64,000 nt of DNA from Promethearchaeota archaeon (GTDB lineage: Archaea > Asgardarchaeota > Lokiarchaeia > Sigynarchaeales > SOKP01), in the NCBI GenBank assembly GCA_019894875.1, contig JAGXNR010000003.1:25390-89389 (forward strand), read 5' to 3'. Every line of letters begins with the position of its first letter. Within the stretch, counting starts at the first letter, position 1. The notes under the pieces were generated by a model. The model made no database searches. It saw nothing but the letters and a program-made list of their open reading frames with translations, and was not told where the DNA came from. Below, piece by piece: positions 43,263 through 54,200 of the stretch. The translations under genes and the position numbers were made by a program.

Positions 43263-44753
43263 TTATGTAACTTCAGTTGCTACAACTTCTGATCCTTCTT
43301 GTTCTTCTTCTTCCGCTTTAACATCCTCTTTTTTCACATAATCCCCAACAGACGCTAGAAGTTCCTTAATACGACCTTCTTGTTGTAATTTCACAATTAG
43401 ATTCCTGTGTTTCACAAAGGATATTAGTTGAGAGATTACTGGAAAGATTAGCATGATGGGAAGAAGTAAAATAATTATAGCTTCCGGGGAAAACATTGCA
43501 ACACTTTCTGTAATTGCATCAGGTAATTGAATAACTGTGTCTAAAAACCAATGAGGATGAATGATTATGAAACTAATTATTAAGAGCAAACCTACTCGAT
43601 AAATAAAATTTACAACAGTTGAAATTGCTAAATTTTTCGCTCGAGGAGCAGAAGAACTCGCAGTTAATGTATCTCTTGCTTCACGATCCTCCTGAAAAAG
43701 ACGATCTATATATCTCCCGAGCCTTCTAGTCTTTGAGGCGGCGGTGACCAATTTTTTCTCCTCTTCTTCTAGTTTTCTTTTTTCAATCATTTCCTTTACA
43801 TATGAAAATCTTTTGCCTGTTTTTGCGAAAAATTTTCCAATTGCTAGTCCTTCTTTTTGTTCTAATTCAATTTGTTCTATTCTTTTTTTAGCTTCCTCTT
43901 TAATCTTACCCACATTAGCATTGATATAATAAGATTCTTTAGCCAACACTTTCAATTGAGCATCTAATCTATCAGTTCTTTCTAAAGAGGGCTTTGTTAC
44001 GGTATCAGTGTAATTAATTTGAAAAGCTAATTCTAAATAGATATAAGAAATAATCGCAAATCCAATTACCGGACTTGCCATGAATTGAAAGAAATTATCT
44101 AACGGAATTGCATTTAAACTCGGGCTTAAAGGATCAGCCATTTGATTCAGATAGTCAAATTGAACACCAAATAAATTAAGCATGTCTCTTAAGCCAAAAA
44201 CTATCAATGGAAGCACAATCATCAAAGTTATTGATCCTAGTGCAACAAGATGATTTTTCGGATTGCTTTTAAAGAAAGCTCTTATAGCATAGATAATTGA
44301 TATGATAAATAAAATTTGAAATGCAAAAAGGTATAAATCATTAAAAAGTATTTCACCTTCACCCATTATTAATGGCAGAAAATGACTTAGTTCAAGATCT
44401 TGTAATTCGAATGTAGTATTGCCTAAAAGCGTCCGAGTATGCTCTAGATCAAATGAAACCCATGATAGTAAATATTTTTTAAAGAATGTTAAAATAAATT
44501 CAATTAAATAAGGATTTCTCATCAAACCGCCGGTTAGAAAAGCACAAGCGTATCCAATAACCAAACCCCCAAAGAAAATTAAATAAGAAAAGACATTTCG
44601 TATCGCTCCAAAGAAAGCAACTATAACATATTGATTATCTGCGGTAGTTACTACCGCATCAAAATTAAAAATTGAAAAAAGGAAAATTAATAATAACCAG
44701 ACAAAAACAGCGATGTTTATTATTTTTAAGATTAATAAATAACTGCGCACCAT
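43263..44753 (-). CDS. Multipass membrane protein of the MoxR/DUF58 cluster
   Basis: A 496-aa protein with about five N-terminal helices, a charged coiled-coil cytosolic segment (about 255-345, rich in K/E/R) and two C-terminal helices. I do not recognise the family. It starts 3 nt after the DUF58 stop with a good Shine-Dalgarno (GGGGAGGG) in the DUF58 end, so they are co-translated. Such anonymous membrane proteins usually accompany MoxR/DUF58 modules, where they are thought to build a membrane-bound assembly or surface-protein maturation complex. Confidence 0.6.
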   Translation of the reverse strand: MVRSYLLILKIINIAVFVWLLLIFLFSIFNFDAVVTTADNQYVIVAFFGAIRNVFSYLIFFGGLVIGYACAFLTGGLMRNPYLIEFILTFFKKYLLSWVSFDLEHTRTLLGNTTFELQDLELSHFLPLIMGEGEILFNDLYLFAFQILFIISIIYAIRAFFKSNPKNHLVALGSITLMIVLPLIVFGLRDMLNLFGVQFDYLNQMADPLSPSLNAIPLDNFFQFMASPVIGFAIISYIYLELAFQINYTDTVTKPSLERTDRLDAQLKVLAKESYYINANVGKIKEEAKKRIEQIELEQKEGLAIGKFFAKTGKRFSYVKEMIEKRKLEEEEKKLVTAASKTRRLGRYIDRLFQEDREARDTLTASSSAPRAKNLAISTVVNFIYRVGLLLIISFIIIHPHWFLDTVIQLPDAITESVAMFSPEAIIILLLPIMLIFPVISQLISFVKHRNLIVKLQQEGRIKELLASVGDYVKKEDVKAEEEEQEGSEVVATEVT

Positions 44754-44756
44754 TTT

Positions 44757-46085
44757 CTAATACGCCCTCCCCTTCTTCTTTGCGTCCATATAATTTCTTA
44801 ATACTTGGTCCATCATATCATCAGGACCACAAGTTATAAGGTTTATACCAAGATTACGAACTCCTTGCTTTATTGTTAAAAGATGTTCCATCATTGCCTC
44901 ACTAATAGCTTCGGCTAATGCTTTATCAGTTGAAGATAAGTCAATCTCATGAATCTCGAACCATGGACTAAAAGGATTGATAATGATTATAGTATGATTG
45001 AATGGTACCAGTTTTTTTATAGCGTTATTAATTTCTTTAGGATCCGTTTCCAAATCGGATATTATAAAAATAAGGCTACGTTTTTGAAACCTACGGATAA
45101 AAAAATCCATTGCTTCAAAAATTCTACATTTTCCTTCTGGTTTTACCCTTGCCACAAAATCTAAAACTTGATAAAAATGATCTTCTCCGCTATTAGGCTC
45201 TAAGAATTTAAAGTTCTTCTTATCAGAATAAGTGAATACACCAATATTATCTCTCCTTGTCAATGCAACCTTAGTTAAAAGCATACATGCTCTTATAGCA
45301 TATTCAAATTTAGTATTTTCAATTGCACCCCCTGCCATTGTCTCTGAAGAATCTACTAAAATCATAACAGTAACATCTCTTTCACTCTCAAATTCTTTCA
45401 CAATTAATTTCTGGGTTCGAGCACTTGCTTTCCAGTCAATTAATCTGTACTGATCCCCAAAGACATACTTTCTCATACCATAAAATTCTGATCCTAATCC
45501 TTTTTGCTTTGATCTTTGTAAACCATAATTTAATTGTAGAGATCTTTTTGATCCTAAGATCTCTATTCTTTTAATATCCTCATAAGGTGGATAAATTAAC
45601 ATGTCGGTAACACTATCTGGTACTATTCTTTCTATAGAATTAAACCCTAACCTATCTTTTACGATTATTGAGAGAGGTCCAAGAGCATATTCACCCCTAA
45701 CTTTTGGTTCTAGAACGTAGGAAAATTTTACTGTATCTTTTGGTCCAATTCGAGTAGAAATGTGATTTTCCCCCAATATTAACCTGAAAAGCTGAGGATT
45801 ATAATTATCTCTTATTTCAAGAAAATCGAAGCTGTTTTTGCCCATATTTTTAATAATCACCTTAATATGAACAAAATCATCTTTAAATACTTTCTCTTTT
45901 TCTAATTCTCTATGTACCCGTAATTCTTCTACATTCATCTTATAGTAGAAAACGGGTAAACTAATAATGGTACTAAATAGCAATAGAATTGCGAAGTATA
46001 CAAGAAAATAATTTTCGAATGCAAATCCAGCTGTAAGAAAGAATACAGCAAATAAAATTAAACTTCTACCCTTTCCACCTAGTAT
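44757..46085 (-). CDS. DUF58 protein (MoxR-associated, vWA-like)
   Basis: About 442 aa. Two N-terminal helices (GRSLILFAVFFLTAGFAF and YFLVYFAILLLFSTIISLPV) precede a beta domain (RELEKEKVFKDDFVHIKV) and the DUF58 core YVFGDQYRLIDWKASART, with a vWA-like MIDAS strand MILVDSSETM. The first in-frame ATG/GTG/TTG is TTG 45983, in the middle of the second helix. Homology needs about 34 more residues. The open frame upstream has only near-cognates, and ATA 46085 lies 7 nt after GGTG. DUF58 proteins work with MoxR ATPases as partners in protein-complex assembly. Confidence 0.8.
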   Translation of the reverse strand: MLGGKGRSLILFAVFFLTAGFAFENYFLVYFAILLLFSTIISLPVFYYKMNVEELRVHRELEKEKVFKDDFVHIKVIIKNMGKNSFDFLEIRDNYNPQLFRLILGENHISTRIGPKDTVKFSYVLEPKVRGEYALGPLSIIVKDRLGFNSIERIVPDSVTDMLIYPPYEDIKRIEILGSKRSLQLNYGLQRSKQKGLGSEFYGMRKYVFGDQYRLIDWKASARTQKLIVKEFESERDVTVMILVDSSETMAGGAIENTKFEYAIRACMLLTKVALTRRDNIGVFTYSDKKNFKFLEPNSGEDHFYQVLDFVARVKPEGKCRIFEAMDFFIRRFQKRSLIFIISDLETDPKEINNAIKKLVPFNHTIIIINPFSPWFEIHEIDLSSTDKALAEAISEAMMEHLLTIKQGVRNLGINLITCGPDDMMDQVLRNYMDAKKKGRAY

Positions 46086-46092
46086 GTTATTA

Positions 46093-46096
46093 CACC
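46093..46096 (-). promoter_or_regulatory. GGTG Shine-Dalgarno-like motif before the DUF58 ATA start
   Basis: GGTG on the minus strand sits 7 nt before ATA at 46085 in an 88-nt intergenic region after moxR. It is part of the case for near-cognate initiation. Confidence 0.35.
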
Positions 46097-46172
46097 ACTT
46101 TGTTTTTAACCTTATTACTATCTCTAATAGATTAATGCTATACCAATACTAAAAAAAAATTATTGGTGTTAT

Positions 46173-47153
46173 TTAGATTGGAACTGAAATTTCTTCAATT
46201 ATTGAATTTAAGACCGATTTAGCATCAAGTCCTTCAAGTTCGGCTTCAGGTTTTAATAAGAGTCTATGATTCAGTGCTGGAATAATTAACGCTCTCACAT
46301 CATCGGGAGTTACGTATGCTCGACCTAATATAGCTGCTCGTGCTTTAGAACACTTCATTAAGGTTAAGCTTGCCCTAGGTCCACAACCTAACGAGATTTG
46401 CGGATGGTTACGTGTTTTAATGATTAAATCTCTGATGTATTTAAGTATTCTGTCATCGATGTATACCAAGTTCATGATTTTTTGAGCGGCAAGAAGTTCT
46501 TCTCCTGAAGTTATTGCCTCAACTGATGAAATGTCGCCTGATAATTGCCTTCTCATGATTTCAACTTCTTCGCTATCATCGGGGTAATCGAGCCAGAGTT
46601 TGAATAAAAATCTGTCAACCTGAGCTTCGGGTAGTGGATATGTTCCTTCCATTTCAACTGGATTTTCTGTAGCTATTACGATAAATGGCTTCTCTAAGAT
46701 TAAGGTTTGGCCTTCGATGGTTACTTGTCTTTCGGCCATGGCCTCTAGCAGAGCTGCTTGTGTCTTAGGAGCACTTCTATTTATTTCATCAGCAAGAACT
46801 ACATTAGCAAAAATCGGCCCTTTCATTAAAACAAAAGCCCCTTCATTTTGATCGAAGATCTTTGTGCCAGTTATGTCTGCGGGGAGCAAGTCTGGTGTAA
46901 ATTGAATACGTCTAAACGAGATTCCTAGTGTATTGGCAAATGTTTTTGCCATTACTGTTTTTCCTAAGCCCGGAACGCCTTCAAGAAGCACATGACCATT
47001 GACAAGGAGAGCAACAAAGAGTTGTTGGAGTATTTCACCATATCCAACGATTACACGGCTCACTTCACTAAGAACTTCTTGAGCGATTTCACGAATTGGA
47101 GTAACATCAATGGCTTCTTTTTCATAATATTTTGCTTTATCTGAAGTTTCTAT
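46173..47153 (-). CDS. moxR: MoxR-family AAA+ ATPase
   Basis: About 327 aa. Conserved blocks are VSRVIVGYGEILQQL, HVLLEGVPGLGKT (Walker A), ANVVLADEINRSAPKTQAALLEAMAE (Walker B/pre-sensor), VIATENPVEMEGTYPLPEAQVDRF (sensor 1) and an ALIIPALNHR C-terminal domain. MoxR ATPases act as chaperone-like activators of vWA/DUF58 partners. The first conventional start (GTG 47063) would cut into the conserved first helix. The frame upstream adds IDVTPIREIAQEVLSE, as expected for MoxR, and reaches ATA 47153 preceded by GGTG at 8 nt, without any ATG/GTG/TTG. Confidence 0.88.
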   Translation of the reverse strand: METSDKAKYYEKEAIDVTPIREIAQEVLSEVSRVIVGYGEILQQLFVALLVNGHVLLEGVPGLGKTVMAKTFANTLGISFRRIQFTPDLLPADITGTKIFDQNEGAFVLMKGPIFANVVLADEINRSAPKTQAALLEAMAERQVTIEGQTLILEKPFIVIATENPVEMEGTYPLPEAQVDRFLFKLWLDYPDDSEEVEIMRRQLSGDISSVEAITSGEELLAAQKIMNLVYIDDRILKYIRDLIIKTRNHPQISLGCGPRASLTLMKCSKARAAILGRAYVTPDDVRALIIPALNHRLLLKPEAELEGLDAKSVLNSIIEEISVPI

Positions 47154-47161
47154 TTTTTCTT

Positions 47162-47165
47162 CACC
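47162..47165 (-). promoter_or_regulatory. GGTG Shine-Dalgarno-like motif before the MoxR ATA start
   Basis: The minus strand reads AGGAAGGTGA, with GGTG ending 8 nt before ATA 47153. A GTG is embedded in the motif but lies in another frame, which closes after four codons. Only an extra A in the six-A run would join it to the MoxR frame. Confidence 0.35.
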
Positions 47166-47234
47166 TTCCTATTTTTTTATTATTTTATATTATTTTACTT
47201 TTTCTTTTATTATTTTTTTTTGATTTAAACATGA

Positions 47235-49010
47235 TTAAATATTTTCAACCGTCCAACCCATTTCGAAGAATAAATCTTCAAAATCTTCTTCGGTTCTAAC
47301 TTTATATTTTCCTTCTTTAAGAGATATGATTTTACCCATAAATCTAGAGATTCTCTTTATTTTTAATTTTGTTGTAGAAGGGTCTTTAGCGACAACTAAA
47401 TCTACAACATTTTTAGTAGTAATCTTTTGCCCCCGTAATTGTGCATTTAACTTTCTTTCTAATCTTCTATAGAGCAACTTTAACGCATCCCCATATTTTT
47501 GCTTATCCCTAAATTCTTCAATCTTTTGGGCAAAGAAAGATGATGTTCTGAATCGAGCCCTTTCTTCTTTCTTTTCTTCCTCCTCGGCGATTTTTCTTTC
47601 TTCATCTTTTTTATCCTTTTTTGGTAGATATTTTTTCAATGAATAAAGAGCAAGAAGGGGATAAATCCATGCGGTTATAGGATTTGTAGAAAGATGCACA
47701 ATATATTGCATTATAAATCCAAATATTCCAGCAGAGGAGAGATCTCTTGAATATTCTGGACGTATGTGAGCTTCATCAAAAATAACCATCCAATCATTAT
47801 TATCATAATATGTAAGCCATTCTATAATATTTCTAGCAAATTGCCCATTATCCTTGTCTTCAATTAATTCATTATTAAAACAGCTGGCATCAGCAGATAC
47901 AAATACACGTGAATTCCCCAGATCTTTAGCTAAGAATACATGTGGTGTAAATGGGCTGTAAAGTGGAAGGTTCAATGCATCAGCAGGGATATCAGATCCC
48001 ATGACTTGAGCAAGTATTGCACCCATAAAACCTAAATCAAGAACATCCACATCAGGATCAACCATACCATTATCATTTTTGTCAACCCAACTATATGTAT
48101 CGCTAGCAGAACCTACTATGTCCCATCCAAACATTTCAACAAGCAAACCTCCTGCGGCAGCAGATGATATTGATAAAATTACTTCATTGACGTTTGCTGT
48201 TGTGGGATGGGAACTATCAAAATCTTTAATTATGGGAAATTTAGGAGTAGGATAATAAGATTCGTTATCATGCAAAATCCCATCAGGAAAAAGAGTTACA
48301 GGGAATAATTCCATACTTTGGTTCTGGGTTAGCTGGCTAAACAAATTAGCTACAAAAATTTCCCAAAGTAAAGTACTTGTAGAACCATGATCATGTAATA
48401 AAAGAAGTGAATTGGTTTCTTTAAAAAAATTAATAAAAAAGGGGATTTCAAAAATTGGGTCATAAAATAGATTGGTACCGAATAAAACTAATAATTTTGA
48501 TTTATTGCCAGGTATTCGTTCCGTAGCACTTAAACTTGATTGTACTGCGTGAACTTCATATCCTAAATCTTCTTGAATTATTCTTTTTAACTCAGATCCC
48601 CCATTCCAATTTCGGTTATATACTGAAAAGTTATTTGTATTTTCACCTCCATCGATCAATGGTGAAAGTAGAGGGATAAAAGCAAAAATAAATATAATGA
48701 GAAATAGAGCTTGTTTATACATTGAGCTAGATTTAATTTTTTTTCGAGATTGGGTCTCTCGTGATTTCTGAACAGTAGCATTTCTGATGAATATTAGAAA
48801 CCCAATCCCACAAAATAAGGCCCCAATATAACATAATAGAGGTATATAGTTTATAAAAATAGGAAAACTTTCTGGTCTTGCATCCTTTAAGCTGCTAGAA
48901 AACCCACTTATTATTACCCCAAACACTAAGAGATAGATTATGAAAAATGCAAAAATTATCCCTTTAGAGATATTAATACTTTTTTGTGAGGTTTTTTTGT
49001 TTTTACTCAT
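47235..49010 (-). CDS. DUF4350-type membrane protein of the MoxR cluster
   Basis: A 591-aa protein. Three N-terminal helices precede FSVYNRNWNGGSELKRIIQE, the DUF4350-like opening seen in proteins encoded with MoxR/DUF58. A soluble glutamine-amidotransferase-like alpha/beta domain follows (LLVLFGTNLFYDP, LLLLHDHGSTSTLLWEIF, RVFVSADASCF), then a C-terminal helix and a charged cytosolic tail ending in a helical module. Function is unknown. The module probably participates in envelope or surface-protein assembly. It lies 71 bp upstream of the moxR GGTG motif. Confidence 0.65.
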   Translation of the reverse strand: MSKNKKTSQKSINISKGIIFAFFIIYLLVFGVIISGFSSSLKDARPESFPIFINYIPLLCYIGALFCGIGFLIFIRNATVQKSRETQSRKKIKSSSMYKQALFLIIFIFAFIPLLSPLIDGGENTNNFSVYNRNWNGGSELKRIIQEDLGYEVHAVQSSLSATERIPGNKSKLLVLFGTNLFYDPIFEIPFFINFFKETNSLLLLHDHGSTSTLLWEIFVANLFSQLTQNQSMELFPVTLFPDGILHDNESYYPTPKFPIIKDFDSSHPTTANVNEVILSISSAAAGGLLVEMFGWDIVGSASDTYSWVDKNDNGMVDPDVDVLDLGFMGAILAQVMGSDIPADALNLPLYSPFTPHVFLAKDLGNSRVFVSADASCFNNELIEDKDNGQFARNIIEWLTYYDNNDWMVIFDEAHIRPEYSRDLSSAGIFGFIMQYIVHLSTNPITAWIYPLLALYSLKKYLPKKDKKDEERKIAEEEEKKEERARFRTSSFFAQKIEEFRDKQKYGDALKLLYRRLERKLNAQLRGQKITTKNVVDLVVAKDPSTTKLKIKRISRFMGKIISLKEGKYKVRTEEDFEDLFFEMGWTVENI

Positions 49011-49076
49011 ATTAATTTATCTATACTATATTTTAATTACATTTGTTTGAAAATGTGGGGGGCTCTGTGAAGTTTT

Positions 49077-49454
49077 TTACACCGAGAAATTAACAGTTTT
49101 TCCTGTGATTTCATTGTATAAATTGGAGAATAGATCAATCGTGAAGTTTAACTCTTTTATTGTAGGTTCTATTCCCCCATAAATAATATCTTCTATTTTT
49201 TTTATGAACGGGTAAACTGATTCTGGTTTTAATTTCTTTTCTAATTGGTTTACACAATTAATTGCATATTCTCGAATAGTTTGATGTGTTAATCTAGGTT
49301 TCTTAAACTTCAAATTAATGAGATCATCGTATACTAGGTATATATAAGCTATTGCTTCTTTTGGTCTCTCAGTGCTAACTAACACTTTAACATTTTCAAA
49401 TTTTTGTTTAATATCTATTTCTGGTTCTAGTGTTTTCCTTTTCTTTTTAGCCAT
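49077..49454 (-). CDS. Small soluble helical protein, paralogue of the neighbour's C-terminal domain
   Basis: A 125-aa basic protein. Its helical core (ERPKEAIAYIYLVYDDLINLKFKKPR, HQTIREYAINCVNQLE, PESVYPFIKKIEDIIYG) aligns by eye with the cytosolic tail of the protein encoded at 49570-51186 (RLEESLSYLFNSVFMDLINARYNR, NETIRDFAIISVKEL, PAAIYPFIQTVERIIYG). The domain resembles the DUF4129-like tail commonly attached to transglutaminase-cluster proteins. A stand-alone copy might compete with or bridge the membrane-anchored one. The start is ATG 49454, followed by a lysine run. Confidence 0.65.
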   Translation of the reverse strand: MAKKKRKTLEPEIDIKQKFENVKVLVSTERPKEAIAYIYLVYDDLINLKFKKPRLTHQTIREYAINCVNQLEKKLKPESVYPFIKKIEDIIYGGIEPTIKELNFTIDLFSNLYNEITGKTVNFSV

Positions 49455-49569
49455 TTTTTAAACCCATTTCTATATTTTTTCTAATAATTTAATAAATAAT
49501 TTCTTTTGAATTTATAATATTTTGTACTTCCTTTACTTTTTAATTATATGATTATCATATTGAATTTGA

Positions 49570-51186
49570 TTAAAAATTTAAAACAAAATTGTGTCCTGTT
49601 AATTGGAAATATATTGGTGAAAACAATTCGCAAGTACTATAAAAATCTTTTTCTGTTATTTGGAAAGGTTTCCCATAAATGATTCTCTCAACGGTTTGAA
49701 TAAAGGGGTAAATTGCAGCAGGAGTTAATTTTAATTCCTTTACAGATATTATCGCAAAATCTCTAATTGTTTCATTATCTTTTTTGATTCTATTATATCT
49801 TGCGTTTATTAAATCCATAAAGACACTATTAAATAGATAGGATAGTGATTCTTCTAATCTTCCTGAGTCTTTAAGAATTTTAAGATTAATAAGCTTTGAT
49901 TCTAATGGAAGAACAACAACACGAGATTCTTTTTCTTGTTTCTTATAATAACGATACCCAAATACTACCAGTACAGCTACAACGCCAGCTAAAATTGGAA
50001 AAAATATTAAGGAAAACATCAAGAAAGGGGGTAATTCTCCTGTCCCTGAGGGACTGTAAGGATCTGCTGCTGTAACATTAATATAGGTTATGCTATTTAA
50101 TTGCTTATCCGCAGAATTTACTAATTCAATTTGGATGGATCTATTACCCGTTCCATCAGGAGGAATTGTATAGGTATAAGTGAAAACTCCAATGGTATCC
50201 GTATTGACACTACCAATTGGCTCTCCATCATAAAAAATACTAATTGTTCTATTATTTATCATTAACGAGTTATTATAAAGAATTTGCCCAGTTATTGTGA
50301 TTACATCTCCTTCAGTGGCTGTAGGCACTGTGTTCCAGATACAGTCAATATCCCTAAATAAAGTAATTGAGATTAATTTTTGAGAACTATTTATATATGG
50401 GAAATTACCTAAATAACTCAAATTTAAATTTAATGTTTGAGAAAATGCATCAGTTGGAATTAATATACTTTGTGAAATTGATCCATCCGTGGCGCCAGTT
50501 AGAAAGGAACTGCTAGACCAGCTGTAGGAACTATTATACCAATTATAATTTATTTGCTCATTTGGAATACCTGCACCATTCTCATTGTTGTATCTTAAAT
50601 ATCCACTTAATACCAAACTTTCATCTGGAATGTATGGAATATCCGTAAAAGAAACATCTAAAGTTGATGTTGCATTTACATAAATTATAAAATGATTTAG
50701 GGAATTTATTTCATCAATACCAAAATCATCAATACATTCTACTTTAATTTTATGACTTGAGAAAACATCCAAAGTAAGTGGAATTCTATAGTCAATTTGA
50801 AATTCCCCATCCTCATCAGATACAGCCGTGTAATTAGAATCTAAAAATCCATCAACAACTATGGCCACATTAATGCCAGATAAATTGTTATAAGGGGGTG
50901 GAGGAGGAAGTGGTTCATAGATTTGTCCCTCAATCGTTATAGTTGTATTATGATAATGACGTGTATTATTAAGCCAGTAATTTGTCAAATTAATGACACC
51001 TATAGTTGATGAAACTTTAGGTTTTGTCCCAATATCGGTATTTTGTGTATTATGATCAAAATTATTTTGATTTATAATATAGGAATTCTTAATAAAATAT
51101 ATTGAAAATGTAAAGAAAATCAATATTATAAAGATACCAAGTGAAATTCTTTTCATTTTGTTTCTTCTTATCAATATTATTACCAT
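49570..51186 (-). CDS. Cell-surface protein with Ig-like domains, one TM helix and helical cytosolic tail
   Basis: A 538-aa protein. It has an N-terminal signal/anchor helix (LGIFIILIFFTFSIYFI), three beta-rich Ig-like/transthyretin-like repeats in the extracytoplasmic part (recognisable by alternating hydrophobic strands such as TITIEGQIYEP, VITITGQILYNN, and frequent N-x-S/T sites), a transmembrane helix near 390-412 (MFSLIFFPILAGVVAVLVVFG) and a C-terminal helical domain shared with the 125-aa neighbour. Translation may start at the internal ATG at codon 11. It is probably a partner of the transglutaminase-like protein, whose gene ends 35 bp upstream. Confidence 0.65.
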   Translation of the reverse strand: MVIILIRRNKMKRISLGIFIILIFFTFSIYFIKNSYIINQNNFDHNTQNTDIGTKPKVSSTIGVINLTNYWLNNTRHYHNTTITIEGQIYEPLPPPPPYNNLSGINVAIVVDGFLDSNYTAVSDEDGEFQIDYRIPLTLDVFSSHKIKVECIDDFGIDEINSLNHFIIYVNATSTLDVSFTDIPYIPDESLVLSGYLRYNNENGAGIPNEQINYNWYNSSYSWSSSSFLTGATDGSISQSILIPTDAFSQTLNLNLSYLGNFPYINSSQKLISITLFRDIDCIWNTVPTATEGDVITITGQILYNNSLMINNRTISIFYDGEPIGSVNTDTIGVFTYTYTIPPDGTGNRSIQIELVNSADKQLNSITYINVTAADPYSPSGTGELPPFLMFSLIFFPILAGVVAVLVVFGYRYYKKQEKESRVVVLPLESKLINLKILKDSGRLEESLSYLFNSVFMDLINARYNRIKKDNETIRDFAIISVKELKLTPAAIYPFIQTVERIIYGKPFQITEKDFYSTCELFSPIYFQLTGHNFVLNF

Positions 51187-51220
51187 AAATTTTTGATTAT
51201 TTCTCTCTTAATTTATTTCA

Positions 51221-54200
51221 TTATGGAGGAAAAATAGATTCCTCATCCGGCTCTACATAATCTATACCATTTATTATTGGATCAAAAGACACTATTATTT
51301 CAGTATCACTTTTTAATGTTGGCCAGGAATCGTTTTCATCAATATATATTGAAACATTAAAGCCACCAAAAAGATCTGTTAAAATAGTGTAGTTGTATAT
51401 TACAATTGTGCCATCACGTTCGTCTATAATTGTGACATTTATAATAACCCAAGAGATTCCTGTATTATTATCCCATGTTAAATTTCCGACAACATAAAGG
51501 GTATCTCCATCTACCCACTTATCAGGGAATATATCATATTCAAGAGAATATGCAAGATTATCAATTTGTGTTACAGCTGTAATATCTATAGTCATAAGAG
51601 AACTATTTGAACTAATCATAAAAGGATTGGATAGGGTTATAAAAAGTGACCCATCTGTATGTTGAATTCTTCCTGTGAAATTTATAACAAAATTATATTC
51701 TCCTTGAGGACAAGTTAGCAAAATTTCACCGGAAAATGAATAAGTTCCATCCTCATTAATAAATTGTGTTTTTGGATCAAATAAATTAAGATGATAAGAC
51801 ACATCATTTAAATTACTATCAAGAAGTATGACTTCTACTTCTAATCCCTTGAGATCCTCACCTAAATCAGAGATTGTTCCTGAAATGGTAAAAGCATCAA
51901 CATCTCTCAATATGACGTAATCATTTAAAATACTATCCACAGTAAGAGTCTTATTTATAATAATATAAGTTGAATTATAAGGATAAATTTCAGGACCATC
52001 TACATATTCTACTACAATGTAATGTAATCCCGCGTGATGAGCGGTAGAGTTAATTTCAATAATGAACTGTTTATATCCCCCCTCTGTACCATCATATTCA
52101 CTAGAATTTAAAATATCATTCGTATATACATCTCTAAGTCGCACAATTGAGCCTGAAGGTGCAGGAAGACCGCCTTGATTTATCCAAACTTCAAAATTCG
52201 CAATTTGTCCAGGATTATACGTTGCAGGAGGATTTCCATCATTATAAAAAAGAGATCGATGATTTCCTTCGATTTTAAAGATTATAATAACATCAGAAGG
52301 ATCCCATACAGTCAACTCATAATCAGCATTTGCATAACTCGAAAAATTACTATATGCGAATAAATTAAAAAAATGAGGAATAGGGAGAGGATAGTTAAAT
52401 GTCCCGTTAAACCAGACTTGTAAGGTATAATTTTTTGCCACTGTTAAACTATCAACGCTAAATTCCGCATAAATCTCCCCATGTTCATTAGATTGAAGAG
52501 ATCCACTTTCTAGTACCAAGTTATAAACTTCGATGGGTCCATCAAACATATGTATAGAAATTTGACCATATTTAATCTGTTTCGAATTAAATGTATCATT
52601 TATATTTCCTTGAATCTGAAATATATTGTAGGGGGAAGTTTTGTTAATTTCATGAGGTTCAGGCCAGATATTAAGATTAATACTAATGGGAGCATCTAAT
52701 ATAAAATAAGAATAATTCCGAAATGTTTCATATTGTGAATAGAGTAAATTTGGACCAGCAATACAATTATTAACATTATAATTAAATGTAGTTATCCCAT
52801 TTATGTTTGTAATATTACTACCAATAAGAAAATCATTACATGAATAGTCATAGAAATCAACAACCTCTCCTTCTACCGGGTCTCCTGTTTCATTAAGTAG
52901 AATAGCCTTTAATTTAAGAGTGGAATACCTTGTAACGGTTGGGGATTCATAATTATAAGCCTCAAAATCATTAATATAAAATAATAAATTATATGTAGTT
53001 TCTTCAGTTACGTTAAAATCAATTCTATTACTTGAATCATTCATGATACCGAAAGCAAGAGGTATGCCGTTCCAACTGCCATTGAAATCAACTCGAATCT
53101 CGTAATTTCCTTTTGGTACCCATGAATTTACTTTTACAAATTCATCGAAATCACCATTTTCATCAGCATTTACATAATTAGTATCAAATGGAAATCCTAT
53201 TTTATTGTTTGTTCCCTCATCTAATAATACGAATTCAACAGTAGCATTCTTTACTCGTTGATTAGCTATTGGATCATTAACAAAACCTTGAATTCTTGTG
53301 GTATTACTTATTGAACGATTAATCATTGTTGGATTTACACTTGTAAGATTTACCTCTATATCGCCATATACAGTATACATAGTCCAATTAATAGCTGATC
53401 CATATTGAGCTACTATTATGTGGGGACCAACAACTTGGGAGCTATTAATATTTACTAAAATCGATGCAGTCCCATTCAGATTTGTAGTAGCATTCCCAAG
53501 AACTGCACCATAAGTAGTATCAATAAAAGTAATTTCTCTACTTCCAACAGACTGATTTGTGCTGGAAGTTAAAATGGCAGTTAAGTTGGCTACTGGTCCT
53601 CTAATCCCTGCTGTAAAATTCGAGTTAACAGTTATATTAAAAGTGCTTGGGATAACAATTCCTCCACCTCCAGAAGTAACATCAAATTGGGTCCACATGC
53701 CATCCCCGTCGATCTCTGTCGGAACATAAATTTCAGCCCAATTAAAAATATTATTATATCTTATTATTATAGCATCCTTACCCTCAGATTGGTCCCAAAT
53801 TTCTTCAATTTGACCAAAAAAATTGGGAGTTTTAAATCCATCTACAAAACGACTTGCTACACCAAATGCTCTAGAAAAAACACAAAAAGCAGAGACAAAA
53901 TCAGAAAAAACACCCTTTCCTTGCTCCAAAAACCAATCCACGGTATCTCTTCCTTCTGGTGCTGATTGATAGTCATCGGGCGATTCAGGAAAAGTAAATT
54001 GTGATTGAAGATAATTGCGAATTTTAATAGCAATTGCAAAAGCGTTATCATTACTATTATCAATAATTAAATCTAAAGTATCGTAATGGGTTTGAAAGTT
54101 TAGTTGTGATGTATAATAAGAATTAAAATCAGGAGGAAATTGGATATATTGATTTAGTATATTTGTATATTCTGTTGAGGGAGGAGCAGAAACTAGAACT

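Noticed and set aside
47063..47164. Frameshifted GTG start at 47164 for MoxR
   Set aside because: It requires one extra A in a six-A run. It is kept only as an alternative because ATA 47153 fits the Shine-Dalgarno spacing without changing the sequence.
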